A DNA stretch of 64,000 nt from Streptomyces sp. Ag109_O5-10 (GTDB taxonomy: Bacteria; Actinomycetota; Actinomycetes; Streptomycetales; Streptomycetaceae): contig NZ_FNTQ01000001.1 in NCBI RefSeq assembly GCF_900105755.1, forward strand, positions 7,626,001 through 7,690,000, given 5' to 3'. A program made the position numbers and the translations under genes. Each line of letters starts with the position of its first letter. Positions within the stretch are counted from its first letter, which is position 1. Shown here piece after piece: positions 23,732-31,914 of this stretch. The notes below the pieces were generated by a model. The model saw nothing but the letters and a program-made list of their open reading frames with translations, did not search any database and was not told the origin of the DNA.

Positions 23732-23980
23732 TTGCTGGTTGCTGGTTGTCGGCGGTGGCTGTTGGCTGCGGGGCCGTTGCGCTGGTTTCCTTGTCGGCCG
23801 ACCAGGTGGTTGTGGGCAGTCGTTCCGCCGGGGCGGAACGGGTGGGCACAACCACCCGCTGCCGTGCACCCGGCCATGCAGCCCAGCCACCGGACACCTG
23901 CGCCGCGCAAAACCCCCGCCCCGTAAAATCCGCACGTCAGGGCATTGCGCCACCGCCACCACCAGGGAGCCGCCCCCCTC

Positions 23981-25213
23981 ATGGCCGAACACCCCGCCTA
24001 CCCCGTAGGCCTCCGCCTCTCAGGCCGCCGCGTGGTCGTCCTCGGCGGCGGCCAGGTGGCCCAGCGCCGTCTCCCCGCCCTCATCGCGGCCGGCGCCGAC
24101 ATCACCCTCGTGTCCCCCGAGGTCACCCCCTCCGTCGAGGCGATGGCCGACGCCGGCGAGCTCACCTGGGAAAGGCGCCCTTACCAGGACGGCGACCTCG
24201 GCGAAGCCTGGTACGCCCTGATCGCCACCAGCGACCCCGCCGCCAACACCGCCGCCTCCGCCGAAGCGGAGCGCCACCGCGTCTGGTGCGTGCGTTCCGA
24301 CGACGCCGACCAGGCCACCGCCTGGACTCCGGCCACCGGCCACAGCGAGGGCGTCACGGTCGCCGTCCTCACCACCGACGCGCGCGGCCGCGACCCCCGC
24401 CACACCGCCGCCATCAGGGACGCCGTCGTCGAGGGCCTGCGCGACGGCACCCTCGTCGCCCCCCACCACCGCACCCGCACCCCCGGCGTCGCCCTGGTCG
24501 GCGGCGGCCCCGGCGACCCCGACCTGATCACGGTCCGCGGCCGGCGCCTGCTGGCCGCCGCCGACGTCGTCATCGCCGACCGTCTCGGCCCCCGCGACCT
24601 CCTCGCCGAACTCCCGCCGCACGTGGAGGTGATCGACGCGGCGAAGATCCCGTACGGCCGCTACATGGCCCAGGAGGCCATCAACAACGCCCTGATCGAA
24701 CACGCCAAGCAGGGCAAGTCGGTCGTACGACTGAAGGGCGGCGACCCCTACGTCTTCGGCCGGGGCATGGAGGAGGTCCAGGCGCTCGCCGAGGCCGGCA
24801 TTCCCTGCACGGTCGTCCCCGGCATCTCCAGCTCGATCTCCGTACCGTCCGCCGCGGGCATCCCGGTCACCCACCGGGGCGTCGCACACGAGTTCACTGT
24901 GGTCAGCGGCCACGTCGCCCCGGACGACGAGCGCTCGCTGGCCGACTGGCCGTCCCTCGCGAAGCTGACCGGGACCCTCGTCGTCCTCATGGGCGTCGAC
25001 AAGATCGGGAAGATCGCCGAGACCCTGGTCGCGCACGGGAAGTCCCCGCAAACCCCGGTAGCCCTGGTCCAGGAGGGCACGACGGCCGCTCAACGCCGGG
25101 TCGACGCGACCCTCGCCACGGTGGCGGAGGTGGTCCGCGCGGAGGAGGTGAAACCGCCCGCGGTCATCGTGATCGGCGAGGTCGTGAACGTCGGCCCGTC
25201 GGCGGCGCCCTGA
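23981..25213 (+). CDS. Uroporphyrinogen-III C-methyltransferase with N-terminal precorrin-2 dehydrogenase domain
   Basis: 410 aa from ATG 23981 (RBS AGGGAG). The N-terminal ~150 residues match the siroheme-synthase NAD-binding domain (VVVLGGGQVAQRRLPALIAAGA). From about residue 165 comes the SUMT domain with VALVGGGPGDPDLITVRGRRLL, VIADRL, VRLKGGDPYVFGRG, and VVPGISSSISVPSAAGIPVTHRG. It makes precorrin-2, the branch point to cobalamin and siroheme; the first domain would oxidise it to sirohydrochlorin. It lacks a clear ferrochelatase segment. Its position beside cobT suggests the B12 route. Confidence 0.93.
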   Translation: MAEHPAYPVGLRLSGRRVVVLGGGQVAQRRLPALIAAGADITLVSPEVTPSVEAMADAGELTWERRPYQDGDLGEAWYALIATSDPAANTAASAEAERHRVWCVRSDDADQATAWTPATGHSEGVTVAVLTTDARGRDPRHTAAIRDAVVEGLRDGTLVAPHHRTRTPGVALVGGGPGDPDLITVRGRRLLAAADVVIADRLGPRDLLAELPPHVEVIDAAKIPYGRYMAQEAINNALIEHAKQGKSVVRLKGGDPYVFGRGMEEVQALAEAGIPCTVVPGISSSISVPSAAGIPVTHRGVAHEFTVVSGHVAPDDERSLADWPSLAKLTGTLVVLMGVDKIGKIAETLVAHGKSPQTPVALVQEGTTAAQRRVDATLATVAEVVRAEEVKPPAVIVIGEVVNVGPSAAP

Positions 25214-25292
25214 AGGGCATCGGCGTAACCCCGGGTAACACAACCCGCTCCAGACCATTGGCACCCCACCCCGGACAAGGCAGTATCACCCT

Positions 25293-26111
25293 GTGGCCGA
25301 TCTCATCACCGTTGAGGATCCCGACGACCCGCGCCTCCGTGACTACACGGGCCTGACCGACGTCGAGCTGCGCCGCAAGCGCGAGCCGGCCGAGGGCCTG
25401 TTCATCGCCGAGGGCGAGAAGGTCATCCGCAGGGCGAAGGACGCGGGCTACGAGATGCGTTCGATGCTGCTGTCCGCCAAGTGGGTCGACGTCATGCGCG
25501 ACGTCATAGACGAACTCCCGGCCCCCGTCTACGCGGTCAGCCCGGAGCTCGCCGAGAAGGTCACCGGCTACCACGTGCACCGCGGCGCCCTCGCCTCCAT
25601 GCAGCGCAAGCCGCTGCCGACGGCGACCGAACTGCTGCGCACCACCCGCAGGGTCGTCGTCATGGAGTCGGTCAACGACCACACCAACATCGGCGCGATC
25701 TTCCGCTCGGCGGCGGCGCTCGGCATGGACGCGGTACTGCTGTCCCCGGACTGCGCCGACCCGCTCTACCGGCGCAGTGTGAAGGTCTCCATGGGCGCGG
25801 TCTTCTCCGTGCCGTACGCCCGTCTCGACACCTGGCCCAAGGGGCTGGACTCGGTCCGCGAGGCAGGGTTCACGCTGCTCGCCCTCACCCCGGACGAGAA
25901 GGCCCGCAGCCTGGACGAGGCGGCCCCGCACCGGATGGACAGGGTCGCTCTCATGCTCGGCGCGGAGGGCGACGGTCTCTCCACCCAGGCCCTGGTCGCG
26001 GCCGACGAATGGGTGCGCATCCCGATGTCCCACGGCGTCGACTCCCTCAACGTGGGCGCGGCGGCCGCGGTCGCCTTCTACGCGGTGACGGCCGGCCGCC
26101 CCGAGGCGTAG
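25293..26111 (+). CDS. SpoU (TrmH)-family RNA 2'-O-ribose methyltransferase
   Basis: 272 aa from GTG 25293. The N-terminal substrate-binding part (LFIAEGEKVIRRA) precedes a SPOUT knot domain with motif 1 NDHTNIGAIFRSAAALG, motif 2 LMLGAEGDGLS and motif 3 IPMSHGVDSLNVGAAAAVAFYA. It transfers a methyl from SAM to a ribose 2'-OH in rRNA or tRNA; the target nucleotide cannot be told. It converges on the kinase gene at 26118, with only 6 bp between stops. Confidence 0.92.
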   Translation: MADLITVEDPDDPRLRDYTGLTDVELRRKREPAEGLFIAEGEKVIRRAKDAGYEMRSMLLSAKWVDVMRDVIDELPAPVYAVSPELAEKVTGYHVHRGALASMQRKPLPTATELLRTTRRVVVMESVNDHTNIGAIFRSAAALGMDAVLLSPDCADPLYRRSVKVSMGAVFSVPYARLDTWPKGLDSVREAGFTLLALTPDEKARSLDEAAPHRMDRVALMLGAEGDGLSTQALVAADEWVRIPMSHGVDSLNVGAAAAVAFYAVTAGRPEA

Positions 26112-26117
26112 GAGCCG

Positions 26118-27464
26118 TTACTCCCTGAGGGCCACGGCCTTCACAGCCAGGGCACCGCCGCCGACACCGGGCACGCCCATCCCGCGGGCGGGCCCGGAGC
26201 AGCCCTGGGCCAGCGCGATCCCCAGCGCCACCAGCACGGTCACGACGACGAACACGAACAGCCGCTGGCGCAGCAGCCTCGGATTGGCCGGCCGCCGTCC
26301 GGTACCCGTGGGGCGCGGCGCCGGACGCCCGTTGCCACCGCGCGACGCGGGCCGGCTCCCGCTCCCGTTCCCGGGCCGGGTGCCGTTGCCGCGCGGGGCG
26401 GGCGTGGGGCGCGCGCCGTTCGGCCGGGACGGCACACCGCCGAGCGGGCGCGGACCGCTGCCGCCGCGCGAAGGGGCGTTGCCTCGCGCCTGCGCGCCCG
26501 ACGCACCCGGCGAGGACTGCGGCCGGCGCTGGGTGCGCTGCGGATCCGGGTAGGTCGAGTACGTGTCGGCGAGCCGTCCGGTGGGCCGGTCCGCCTCCGC
26601 GGCACGCGGCACGGGCGGCCGTACGTCGGCCAGCCCCTGCGCCTCGCGCGCGGCGATCTCCTTCAGCCGGAGCGACAACTGCAGCGTGCTCGGCCGCTCC
26701 TCCGGGTCCTTCGCCAGACAGGCCCGTACCAGTGGCGCGAGCGCGTCCGGCACGCCGTGCAGCTGCGGCTCCTCGTGGACGACCCGGTAGAGCATCACCT
26801 CGGAACTGCCGTGCCCGAAGGGCGAGTCGCCGGTCGAGGCGTAGGCGAGGGTCGCGCCGAGCGAGAACACGTCCGTGGCGGGGGTGACGGCGGCCCCGCG
26901 CACCTGCTCGGGCGCGAGGAACCCGGGGGAGCCCACCGCCGTACCCACGTGGGTGAGGGTGGAGGCCCCGGTGGCCCAGGCGATGCCGAAGTCGATGATC
27001 CGCGGCCCCTTCGGGGACAGCAGGATGTTCGAAGGCTTGAGATCCCGGTGCACGACCCCGGCCTCGTGCACGGCGACCAGGCCCTCGGAGAGCGCCGCGC
27101 CGACCGCCGCCGCGTCCGCCGCGCCCAGCGGGCCGTCGTCCGCGACCTTGTCGTGGAGCGAGGGGCCGGGCACGTACTGGGTGGCGAACCACGGCCGCTC
27201 GGCGTCCAGATCCGCCGCGACCAGCCGCGCGGTGCAGCCGCCCCTGATCCGCCGGGCCGCCGAGACCTCACGGGCGAAACGGGACCGGAACTCCTGGTCC
27301 TCCGCCAGATCGGGCCGGATCACCTTCAGCGCGACCCGCTGCCCCTTCTTGTCGGAACCGAGGTAGACCACGCCCATGCCGCCGGCGCCGAGCCTTCTGT
27401 GAAGCCTGAACGAGCCGACGACGCGCGGGTCCTCGCGCCTCAGGCGCATCATCGCCATGTTCAT
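26118..27464 (-). CDS. Membrane-anchored Ser/Thr protein kinase
   Basis: 448 aa from ATG 27464; alternatives at 27494 and 27458 are in frame. The Hanks-type kinase domain (about 19-290) has the glycine loop LGAGGMGVVY (25-34), Lys47 in VALK, HRDLKPSN with catalytic Asp141, DFG at 158-160, and a Ser/Thr-rich activation loop ending in GSPGFLAPEQ. About 290-405 is a Pro/Arg/Gly-rich juxtamembrane stretch. One TM helix follows (LFVFVVVTVLVALGIAL) with a short outer tail, QGCSGPARG. There is no PASTA or other sensor domain, unlike PknB. The phosphorylation targets are unknown. Confidence 0.92.
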   Translation of the reverse strand: MNMAMMRLRREDPRVVGSFRLHRRLGAGGMGVVYLGSDKKGQRVALKVIRPDLAEDQEFRSRFAREVSAARRIRGGCTARLVAADLDAERPWFATQYVPGPSLHDKVADDGPLGAADAAAVGAALSEGLVAVHEAGVVHRDLKPSNILLSPKGPRIIDFGIAWATGASTLTHVGTAVGSPGFLAPEQVRGAAVTPATDVFSLGATLAYASTGDSPFGHGSSEVMLYRVVHEEPQLHGVPDALAPLVRACLAKDPEERPSTLQLSLRLKEIAAREAQGLADVRPPVPRAAEADRPTGRLADTYSTYPDPQRTQRRPQSSPGASGAQARGNAPSRGGSGPRPLGGVPSRPNGARPTPAPRGNGTRPGNGSGSRPASRGGNGRPAPRPTGTGRRPANPRLLRQRLFVFVVVTVLVALGIALAQGCSGPARGMGVPGVGGGALAVKAVALRE

Positions 27465-27660
27465 CCCCGCTGCCCGGTCCGTCTGACGTGGCACAGCTTA
27501 CGTTTACCGGGCCGCCCGTGCGCAGAGGCCGCGCCCTCTCGGCCCGACGGATTGTCAGTGCCGGGTGCGAGACTTGAGGAGTGGTCAGGAAGGCGCCGTT
27601 ATCGGCGCCTTTGAGCACTCGTCTGCTCCAACAGGCCGTCACAGAAGGGGGATTGATGCT

Positions 27661-27936
27661 GTGAAGGGTGACCGCGTGGAGATAGTCGTGGACGCCGGCG
27701 ACACGACCCGTACGTACGAGGTGGTGGCGAGCCGGGCGGGCCGCCGGGTGGAGACAGCGGTACGGCGAGGTGTGGTGGAAGTGAGCGAAGTCACGCGGAA
27801 CGGCACCGTCGTCCGGACCGCGCGCTTCATGGCGACCCGGGTCCTGGCTCTCGTGGAACAGCCGGTGCCCCGAGAGGACAGCTCGGAAAAACCGGGAAGG
27901 ACCGGGCACCCCCTCCGGGAAGACCCCGAGGGGTAG
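27661..27936 (+). CDS. Small basic protein of unknown function (91 aa)
   Basis: GTG 27661 preceded by GAAGGGGG. The first ~70 residues form alternating polar/hydrophobic strands (RVEIVVDAGDTTRTYEVVASR, RRVETAVRRGVVEVSEVTRNG), compatible with a small beta-rich domain; the C-terminus is charged and Pro-rich (PREDSSEKPGRTGHPLREDP). No signal peptide or membrane segment. Codon bias is typical. No family was recognised. It is divergent from the kinase gene and could belong to its regulon, but that is conjecture. Confidence 0.65.
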   Translation: MKGDRVEIVVDAGDTTRTYEVVASRAGRRVETAVRRGVVEVSEVTRNGTVVRTARFMATRVLALVEQPVPREDSSEKPGRTGHPLREDPEG

Positions 27937-28143
27937 GACGAGACCTGGGGCGCGTCTCCACCCAGGGGAGTAGACCGCAGGTCACGGCTCATCCTCTCGG
28001 AGGCCCGCGATTCGGTACGAGGGCATGACGTCCGCGAGGTGGCACGCGCCTAGATTTGAGGTCAAGCGGCGGGTGCAGCACTCGTCCCCCGAGGTCAGAC
28101 ACCCGCCGCTGCCAACGACAACTGAACGGTCAGGAGAGGGACC

Positions 28144-28320
28144 ATGGCTCTTACGGCTCAGCGGAGACACACCACCCGCCCCCGCCGAGAGGGCCGTCGC
28201 CACCCGCTGGTGGCGACGCTGATGGCCCTGCCCCTGGCGGTCCTGCTCCTCGTCGTCTTCGACGGCTGGGAGACAGTGGCCACACAGGCGTCGTCCGTGG
28301 GAGTGATGCTGGGGCGCTGA
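28144..28320 (+). CDS. Small single-pass membrane protein (58 aa)
   Basis: ATG 28144 follows AGGAGAGGGACC, a strong RBS. The peptide has a basic N-terminus (RRHTTRPRREGRRHP), one hydrophobic helix (LMALPLAVLLLVVFDGW) and a short outer tail ending GVMLGR. Codon third positions are GC-rich. The topology (positive-inside) suggests a membrane microprotein with its C-terminus outside. The function is unknown. A possible promoter lies in 27940-28140, and a strong terminator follows at 28409. Confidence 0.65.
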   Translation: MALTAQRRHTTRPRREGRRHPLVATLMALPLAVLLLVVFDGWETVATQASSVGVMLGR

Positions 28321-28408
28321 GCGGCGACCTCAGGCCCGGAAGAGCGGTCCGGGCGGGGACATCCACCCATATGAAACCCCGTGGGGACGGGGGTGCGGCG
28401 GACGGCAA

Positions 28409-28450
28409 AATGCCGGCGCAGCTGGGGAGCTGCGCCGGCATTGCTTTTTC
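28409..28450 (+). terminator. Strong intrinsic terminator
   Basis: Perfect 15-bp stem AATGCCGGCGCAGCT / AGCTGCGCCGGCATT with a GGGG loop, then GCTTTTTC: one of the few terminators here with a true U-tract. It closes the 58-aa membrane-protein gene. Confidence 0.92.
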
Positions 28451-28487
28451 TGCGGGGCCGCGGCGTGCGTCGTCGGCTGCGGTCCGG

Positions 28488-28590
28488 TGGGGGCTTGTCG
28501 CGCAGTTCTCCGCGCCCCTGAAAACCCGGCTGCGGGGCAGTCGTGCCGCTGGAGGCTTCCCGGCCGAGAGCTGGGGGAGGCGGCCCGCAA
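28488..28590. repeat. Dispersed GC-rich intergenic element, copy 3
   Basis: CTTGTCGCGCAGTTCTCCGCGCCCCTGAAA followed by CCCGGCCGAGAGCTGGGGGAGG. The first part is the inverse complement of the tail at 3899-3925 and 12490-12515; the second matches the core at 7241-7255. It lies upstream of the phosphotransferase gene. Confidence 0.55.
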
Positions 28591-28675
28591 CCGGGGGCGA
28601 GCGAAGCGCCGGTACCCCGGCCCCCGCGCCCCACGTACTCTCACCGCAGCGCAGCCGCACCTCCCGGGGGACCCC

Positions 28676-29632
28676 ATGACCGCAGACGTTCTGCCCCAGC
28701 TGACCGCCAAGGTCCTGGCCGCCGCCCACCCCGACCCGGCGGCCCCCTGCCACTGCGGCGCAGCCACCGCCACCCTCGCCCACCGCCCCGACACCACGGT
28801 CCTCCGCCATGCGGCGACCGTCGCCAAGGCCCACGCCCCCGACACCGACCCCACCGCCCTCGCCCGCCGTCTGGCCGTCGCCGCCCGCCTCCCCGACGTC
28901 TTCCTCCCGCCTCTCGCCCCGGCCCCCACCGCCTTCGTCGACGACCGGCCCGTCACCCTCTGGCCGTACGGCGCCCCCGTGGACCCCGACGCCCCGGAGG
29001 CCGCCCCCTGGGAAGCCGCCGCCGCCCTTCTCGCCCGGCTCCACCGCACCCCGCCCGTCCCCGGGGCCGTGCCCCCGATGCGCGGCCCCGCCAAGGCGGC
29101 CCACGCGATGGCGCGGCTCAGGCAGGCCCTCACCGCCGCGGGCGCCCACCCCGCCGCCGAGCCTCTCCTGCGCGCCTGGTCCGCCCTGCCCGCCTGGGCC
29201 CGCGCGGAAGCACCGGCCACGCCCGGCCGCCCCCGCACCCTCTGCCACGGCGACCTGCACCTCGGCCAACTGGTCCGGCATCCGGCGCCGGACGGCCCGT
29301 GGCGCCTCATCGACGTGGACGATCTCGGCCTGGGCGACCCCGCCTGGGACCTCGCCCGGCCCGCGTCCTGGTACGCCTGCGGCCTTCTCCCGCCCGACGA
29401 GTGGACCCGTTTCCTCGGTGCCTACCGCGCGGCCGGCGGCCCGGCCGTACCGGAGGACGGCGACCCTTGGCCCGCCCTGGACGTCCCGGCCCGCGCCCTC
29501 ACCGTCCAGACCGGTGCGCGCTACCTCGCGAAGGCGATCGCGGCGGGCCGCCCCCTGGACGAGGTGGAGCAGTCCCTGATCGACGCCTGTGCCCGGATGG
29601 CACCGGAATGCCCCTTCGTCCAGCCCGGTTGA
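28676..29632 (+). CDS. Aminoglycoside phosphotransferase (APH)-fold protein
   Basis: 318 aa from ATG 28676. The phosphotransferase-family catalytic motif is LCHGDLHLGQLV at about residues 195-206 (catalytic Asp in HGD), and the metal-binding motif is LIDVDDLGLGDPAWDLA at about 219-235. The N-terminal lobe is short and Ala/Pro-rich. Family members phosphorylate aminoglycosides, macrolides, choline or sugars; in this chromosomal context a metabolic substrate is as likely as a drug. No resistance gene neighbours it. Confidence 0.8.
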   Translation: MTADVLPQLTAKVLAAAHPDPAAPCHCGAATATLAHRPDTTVLRHAATVAKAHAPDTDPTALARRLAVAARLPDVFLPPLAPAPTAFVDDRPVTLWPYGAPVDPDAPEAAPWEAAAALLARLHRTPPVPGAVPPMRGPAKAAHAMARLRQALTAAGAHPAAEPLLRAWSALPAWARAEAPATPGRPRTLCHGDLHLGQLVRHPAPDGPWRLIDVDDLGLGDPAWDLARPASWYACGLLPPDEWTRFLGAYRAAGGPAVPEDGDPWPALDVPARALTVQTGARYLAKAIAAGRPLDEVEQSLIDACARMAPECPFVQPG

Positions 29633-29732
29633 CGCACGATTTCCCGAAGTACGCTGCAACCGGCCAGGGTCGGACGGAGTCTGTCCTGGAAGAACGTGAA
29701 GCAGTTTTCACCGGCGAGGAGTTGAGCCGACC

Positions 29733-30050
29733 ATGCAGTGTCCGAAGTGCCATGCGCCGATGCACACCTACAACCGCAACGGCGTCCAGATCGAGCAGTG
29801 CAGCGGATGCCGGGGCATCTTCCTCGACTACGGCGAGCTGGAGGCGCTGACCCAGCTGGAGGCGCAGTGGTCCAAGCCCGTGCCGCCGCCGGCTCCGCAG
29901 GCGTACCCGGCCCCGCCCGCGCCGGCCTGGGGCGCCCCGCACGGCGGCGGCCACCACGGCGGTGGTCACGGCGGTGGTCACGGCGGGCACTACGGCGGCC
30001 ACGGTCACCACGGGCACAAGAGCTGGGCGCACATGCTCTTCTCCAGCTGA
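29733..30050 (+). CDS. Zinc-ribbon (TFIIB-type) protein with His/Gly-rich tail
   Basis: 105 aa. Residues 1-40 hold two CxxC knuckles (MQCPKCHAPM and QCSGCRGIFLDYGELEAL), the TFIIB-like zinc-ribbon family. A Pro-rich linker follows, then about 45 residues of GGGHHGGGHGGGHGGHYGGH type ending in WAHMLFSS. The tail could bind Zn or Ni/Co. The function is unknown. The ATG at 29733 has GGCGAGGAG about 8 nt upstream. It is closed by the terminator at 30062. Confidence 0.82.
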   Translation: MQCPKCHAPMHTYNRNGVQIEQCSGCRGIFLDYGELEALTQLEAQWSKPVPPPAPQAYPAPPAPAWGAPHGGGHHGGGHGGGHGGHYGGHGHHGHKSWAHMLFSS

Positions 30051-30061
30051 GCCCACGAAGA

Positions 30062-30090
30062 AGCCCCGGCCGTACGAGACGGCCGGGGCT
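30062..30090 (+). terminator. Terminator after the zinc-ribbon gene
   Basis: Perfect 12-bp stem AGCCCCGGCCGT / ACGGCCGGGGCT with an ACGAG loop, then CTTTG. Convergent with the leftward tRNA cluster, so it may serve both directions. Confidence 0.85.
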
Positions 30091-30100
30091 CTTTGCTGTG

Positions 30101-30172
30101 TGGACGATACTGGGATTGAACCAGTGACCTCTTCCGTGTCAGGGAAGCGCTCTCCCGCTGAGCTAATCGTCC
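30101..30172 (-). tRNA. tRNA-Val(GAC), copy 1
   Basis: 72 nt without encoded CCA. Acceptor arms GGACGAT / ATCGTCC, discriminator A, D arm GCTC..GAGC, anticodon stem CTTCC/GGAAG with loop CTGACAC (anticodon GAC), T arm CTGGTTCAATCCCAG. Identical to the third copy at 30313-30384. Confidence 0.96.
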
Positions 30173-30206
30173 TTGGGACCATGATCCGCTGATCACGGGC
30201 ACTGCG

Positions 30207-30278
30207 TGCGCGATACTGGGATTGAACCAGTGACCTCTTCCGTGTCAGGGAAGCGCTCTCCCGCTGAGCTAATCGCGC
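30207..30278 (-). tRNA. tRNA-Val(GAC), copy 2, altered acceptor stem
   Basis: Same body and GAC anticodon as the flanking copies, but the acceptor stem is GCGCGAT / ATCGCGC. Positions 2-3 and 70-71 have both changed so that pairing is kept. No encoded CCA. Confidence 0.95.
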
Positions 30279-30312
30279 GGGACAGATCCACGGCCTTCCG
30301 GCCAGGATCCAG

Positions 30313-30384
30313 TGGACGATACTGGGATTGAACCAGTGACCTCTTCCGTGTCAGGGAAGCGCTCTCCCGCTGAGCTAATCGTCC
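30313..30384 (-). tRNA. tRNA-Val(GAC), copy 3
   Basis: Identical in sequence to copy 1: GGACGAT / ATCGTCC acceptor, anticodon GAC. The three genes are spaced 34 bp apart and probably arise from one leftward transcript together with tRNA-Cys and tRNA-Gly. Confidence 0.96.
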
Positions 30385-30388
30385 TTGG

Positions 30389-30459
30389 AGGTGGAGACGG
30401 GATTTGAACCCGTGTAGACGGCTTTGCAGGCCGTTGCCTCGCCTCTCGGCCACTCCACC
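30389..30459 (-). tRNA. tRNA-Cys(GCA)
   Basis: 71 nt. Acceptor GGTGGAG / CTCCACC with discriminator U73, the cysteine identity element. Anticodon stem ACGGC/GCCGT, loop CTGCAAA (anticodon GCA), T loop GTTCAAATC. Only 4 bp from tRNA-Val copy 3. Confidence 0.95.
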
Positions 30460-30497
30460 AGGAGTGTAGGGGATCGGGAAGACCCCTAGTTCCTTCG

Positions 30498-30570
30498 AGC
30501 GGACGACGAGGCTCGAACTCGCGACCTCAACCTTGGCAAGGTTGCGCTCTACCAACTGAGCTACGTCCGC
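30498..30570 (-). tRNA. tRNA-Gly(GCC)
   Basis: 73 nt. Acceptor GCGGACG / CGTCCGC, discriminator U, anticodon stem CAACC/GGTTG with loop TTGCCAA (anticodon GCC), T arm GCGAGTTCGAGCCTCGT. First gene of the leftward five-tRNA cluster. Confidence 0.95.
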
Positions 30571-30748
30571 CTGTCGTTTCGGTCGGCTCTCGCGTCCCGG
30601 CGACGTGTTGAACTCTAGCGGATTCCCGGGCCAGCACAAAAACGCGTTTGCGCAGCGTGCTGCGCCGGTCCCGGCGGATGCCGTGGTCAGGGCACCCTTG
30701 ACGACATGCCCGGGCCACCGCCAGGACACCCGCCATAGACTCGACGAC

Positions 30749-31813
30749 GTGCTTCGTCGTCCTCCCCCTCTCCCTCCTCTCGCCCGGTTCGGCGGCCGTG
30801 TCGCCACCGGTCTCCTCGACGTGACCAGCGATCCCGCGGCCCTGGACTCGTCCGGTTTCTGGGCCGTCTGCGCGGACTTCGAGGGGCGGCTGACCTGCGC
30901 CCGCTTCGGTGAGGTACGGGAGGAACCGGTGCCCGCGCCGGTGCCGGGGCGGTGGCGGGGCCCGGCGGCCGGTGACTGGACGTCGTCCCTCGACCGCGCC
31001 GCGTACACGGCGGCGGTGCGGCGGATCCGTGCCCACATCGCGGCCGGCGAGGTCTACCAGGCCAACCTCTGCCGCGTGCTGTCGGCGCCGGTAGACCCGG
31101 ACGCCGACGTGGACGCCCTGACCGCTCTGCTCGCCCGCGGCAACCCGGCGCCGTACGCCGGAACGATTCGCCTCCCGGCGCACGGCGTGGAGACGGCCAC
31201 CGCCTCGCCCGAACTGTTCCTGCGCCGGACCGGGCGGACCGTCGAGAGCGGGCCCATCAAGGGGACCGGCCGTACCGAGGCGGACCTCCTGGAGAAGGAC
31301 TACGCCGAGAACGTGATGATCGTGGACCTGGTCCGCAACGACATCGGGCGGGTCTGCGCCACCGGCACCGTGAGCGTCCCCGACCTGTGCGCCGTGGAGA
31401 AGCACCCGGGGCTGGTCCACCTCGTCTCCACGGTCCGGGGCGAGCTGCGCGCCGACGCCGGCTGGCCCGACCTGCTCGCCGCGGCCTTCCCGCCCGGCTC
31501 GGTCACCGGTGCGCCCAAGTCGAGCGCCCTGCGGATCATCGAGGCCCTGGAGACCGCGCCGCGCGGCCCGTACTGCGGTGGCATCGGCTGGGTGGACGCG
31601 GACCGGGGCGTCGGCGAGCTGGCCGTGGGCATCCGCACCTTCTGGATCGACCGGTCCGGCGACGGTGACGAGCTCCGGTTCGGTACCGGCGCCGGGATCA
31701 CCTGGGGCTCCGACCCGGAGGGCGAGTGGCGGGAGACCGAACTGAAGGCCGCCCGGCTGCTCGCGATAGCGTCGGGTACGTATGACATGAACGAAGGGGA
31801 TCCCGGGTGCTGA
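30749..31813 (+). CDS. pabB: Aminodeoxychorismate synthase component I
   Basis: 354 aa from GTG 30749; in-frame codons back to 30605 overlap the tRNA promoter region and lack an RBS. The chorismate-binding domain is present alone, without a glutaminase domain: SPELFLRR, VESGPIKGTGRT, DLVRNDIGRVC, FPPGSVTGAPK, and GTGAGITWGSDPEGE at the end. The Lys of PIKGT is typical of PabB rather than TrpE (Ala). It converts chorismate to aminodeoxychorismate for folate; pabC follows about 100 bp on. The glutamine amidotransferase partner is not in this window. The N-terminus is short compared with E. coli PabB. Confidence 0.88.
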   Translation: MLRRPPPLPPLARFGGRVATGLLDVTSDPAALDSSGFWAVCADFEGRLTCARFGEVREEPVPAPVPGRWRGPAAGDWTSSLDRAAYTAAVRRIRAHIAAGEVYQANLCRVLSAPVDPDADVDALTALLARGNPAPYAGTIRLPAHGVETATASPELFLRRTGRTVESGPIKGTGRTEADLLEKDYAENVMIVDLVRNDIGRVCATGTVSVPDLCAVEKHPGLVHLVSTVRGELRADAGWPDLLAAAFPPGSVTGAPKSSALRIIEALETAPRGPYCGGIGWVDADRGVGELAVGIRTFWIDRSGDGDELRFGTGAGITWGSDPEGEWRETELKAARLLAIASGTYDMNEGDPGC

Positions 31814-31856
31814 GCCGGCCCGGCCGACGACCTTCGGACCCCGGCCGGTCCGCCGC

Positions 31857-31882
31857 GTCGGATGCACCTGGCGCATCCGACG
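31857..31882 (+). promoter_or_regulatory. Hairpin between pabB and pabC
   Basis: Perfect 10-bp stem CGTCGGATGC / GCATCCGACG with a 7-nt loop, followed by a third copy of the arm (GCATCGGACGC). It has no U-tract. It could be a partial terminator, an RNA-stability element or an operator; the repeated arm would permit alternative pairing. Confidence 0.5.
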
Positions 31883-31914
31883 CATCGGACGCTGACTTGT
31901 AGAGGTAGAGAGCA

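Larger units (their letters stand above)
23304..23980. other. 677-bp intergenic region rich in short repeats, no gene seen
   Basis: No plausible gene: frames that cross it are continuations of frames overlapping cobT, or encode periodic peptides produced by the repeats. It holds CGGGAGC-type repeats (about 23474-23617), nine heptamers (23669-23731) and, near its right end, the region in front of the uroporphyrinogen methyltransferase gene (RBS CAGGGAG at about 23963). Confidence 0.7.

Noticed and set aside
23640..23760. Frames encoding periodic peptides over the heptamer repeats
   Set aside because: The periodic peptide is a product of the 7-bp unit; all frames lack an RBS and a recognisable start of their own.
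30101..30384. Three 72-bp repeats with 34-bp spacers looked like a CRISPR array
   Set aside because: Each repeat folds as a complete tRNA-Val with a GAC anticodon; spacers are ordinary intergenic DNA and no cas gene is present.
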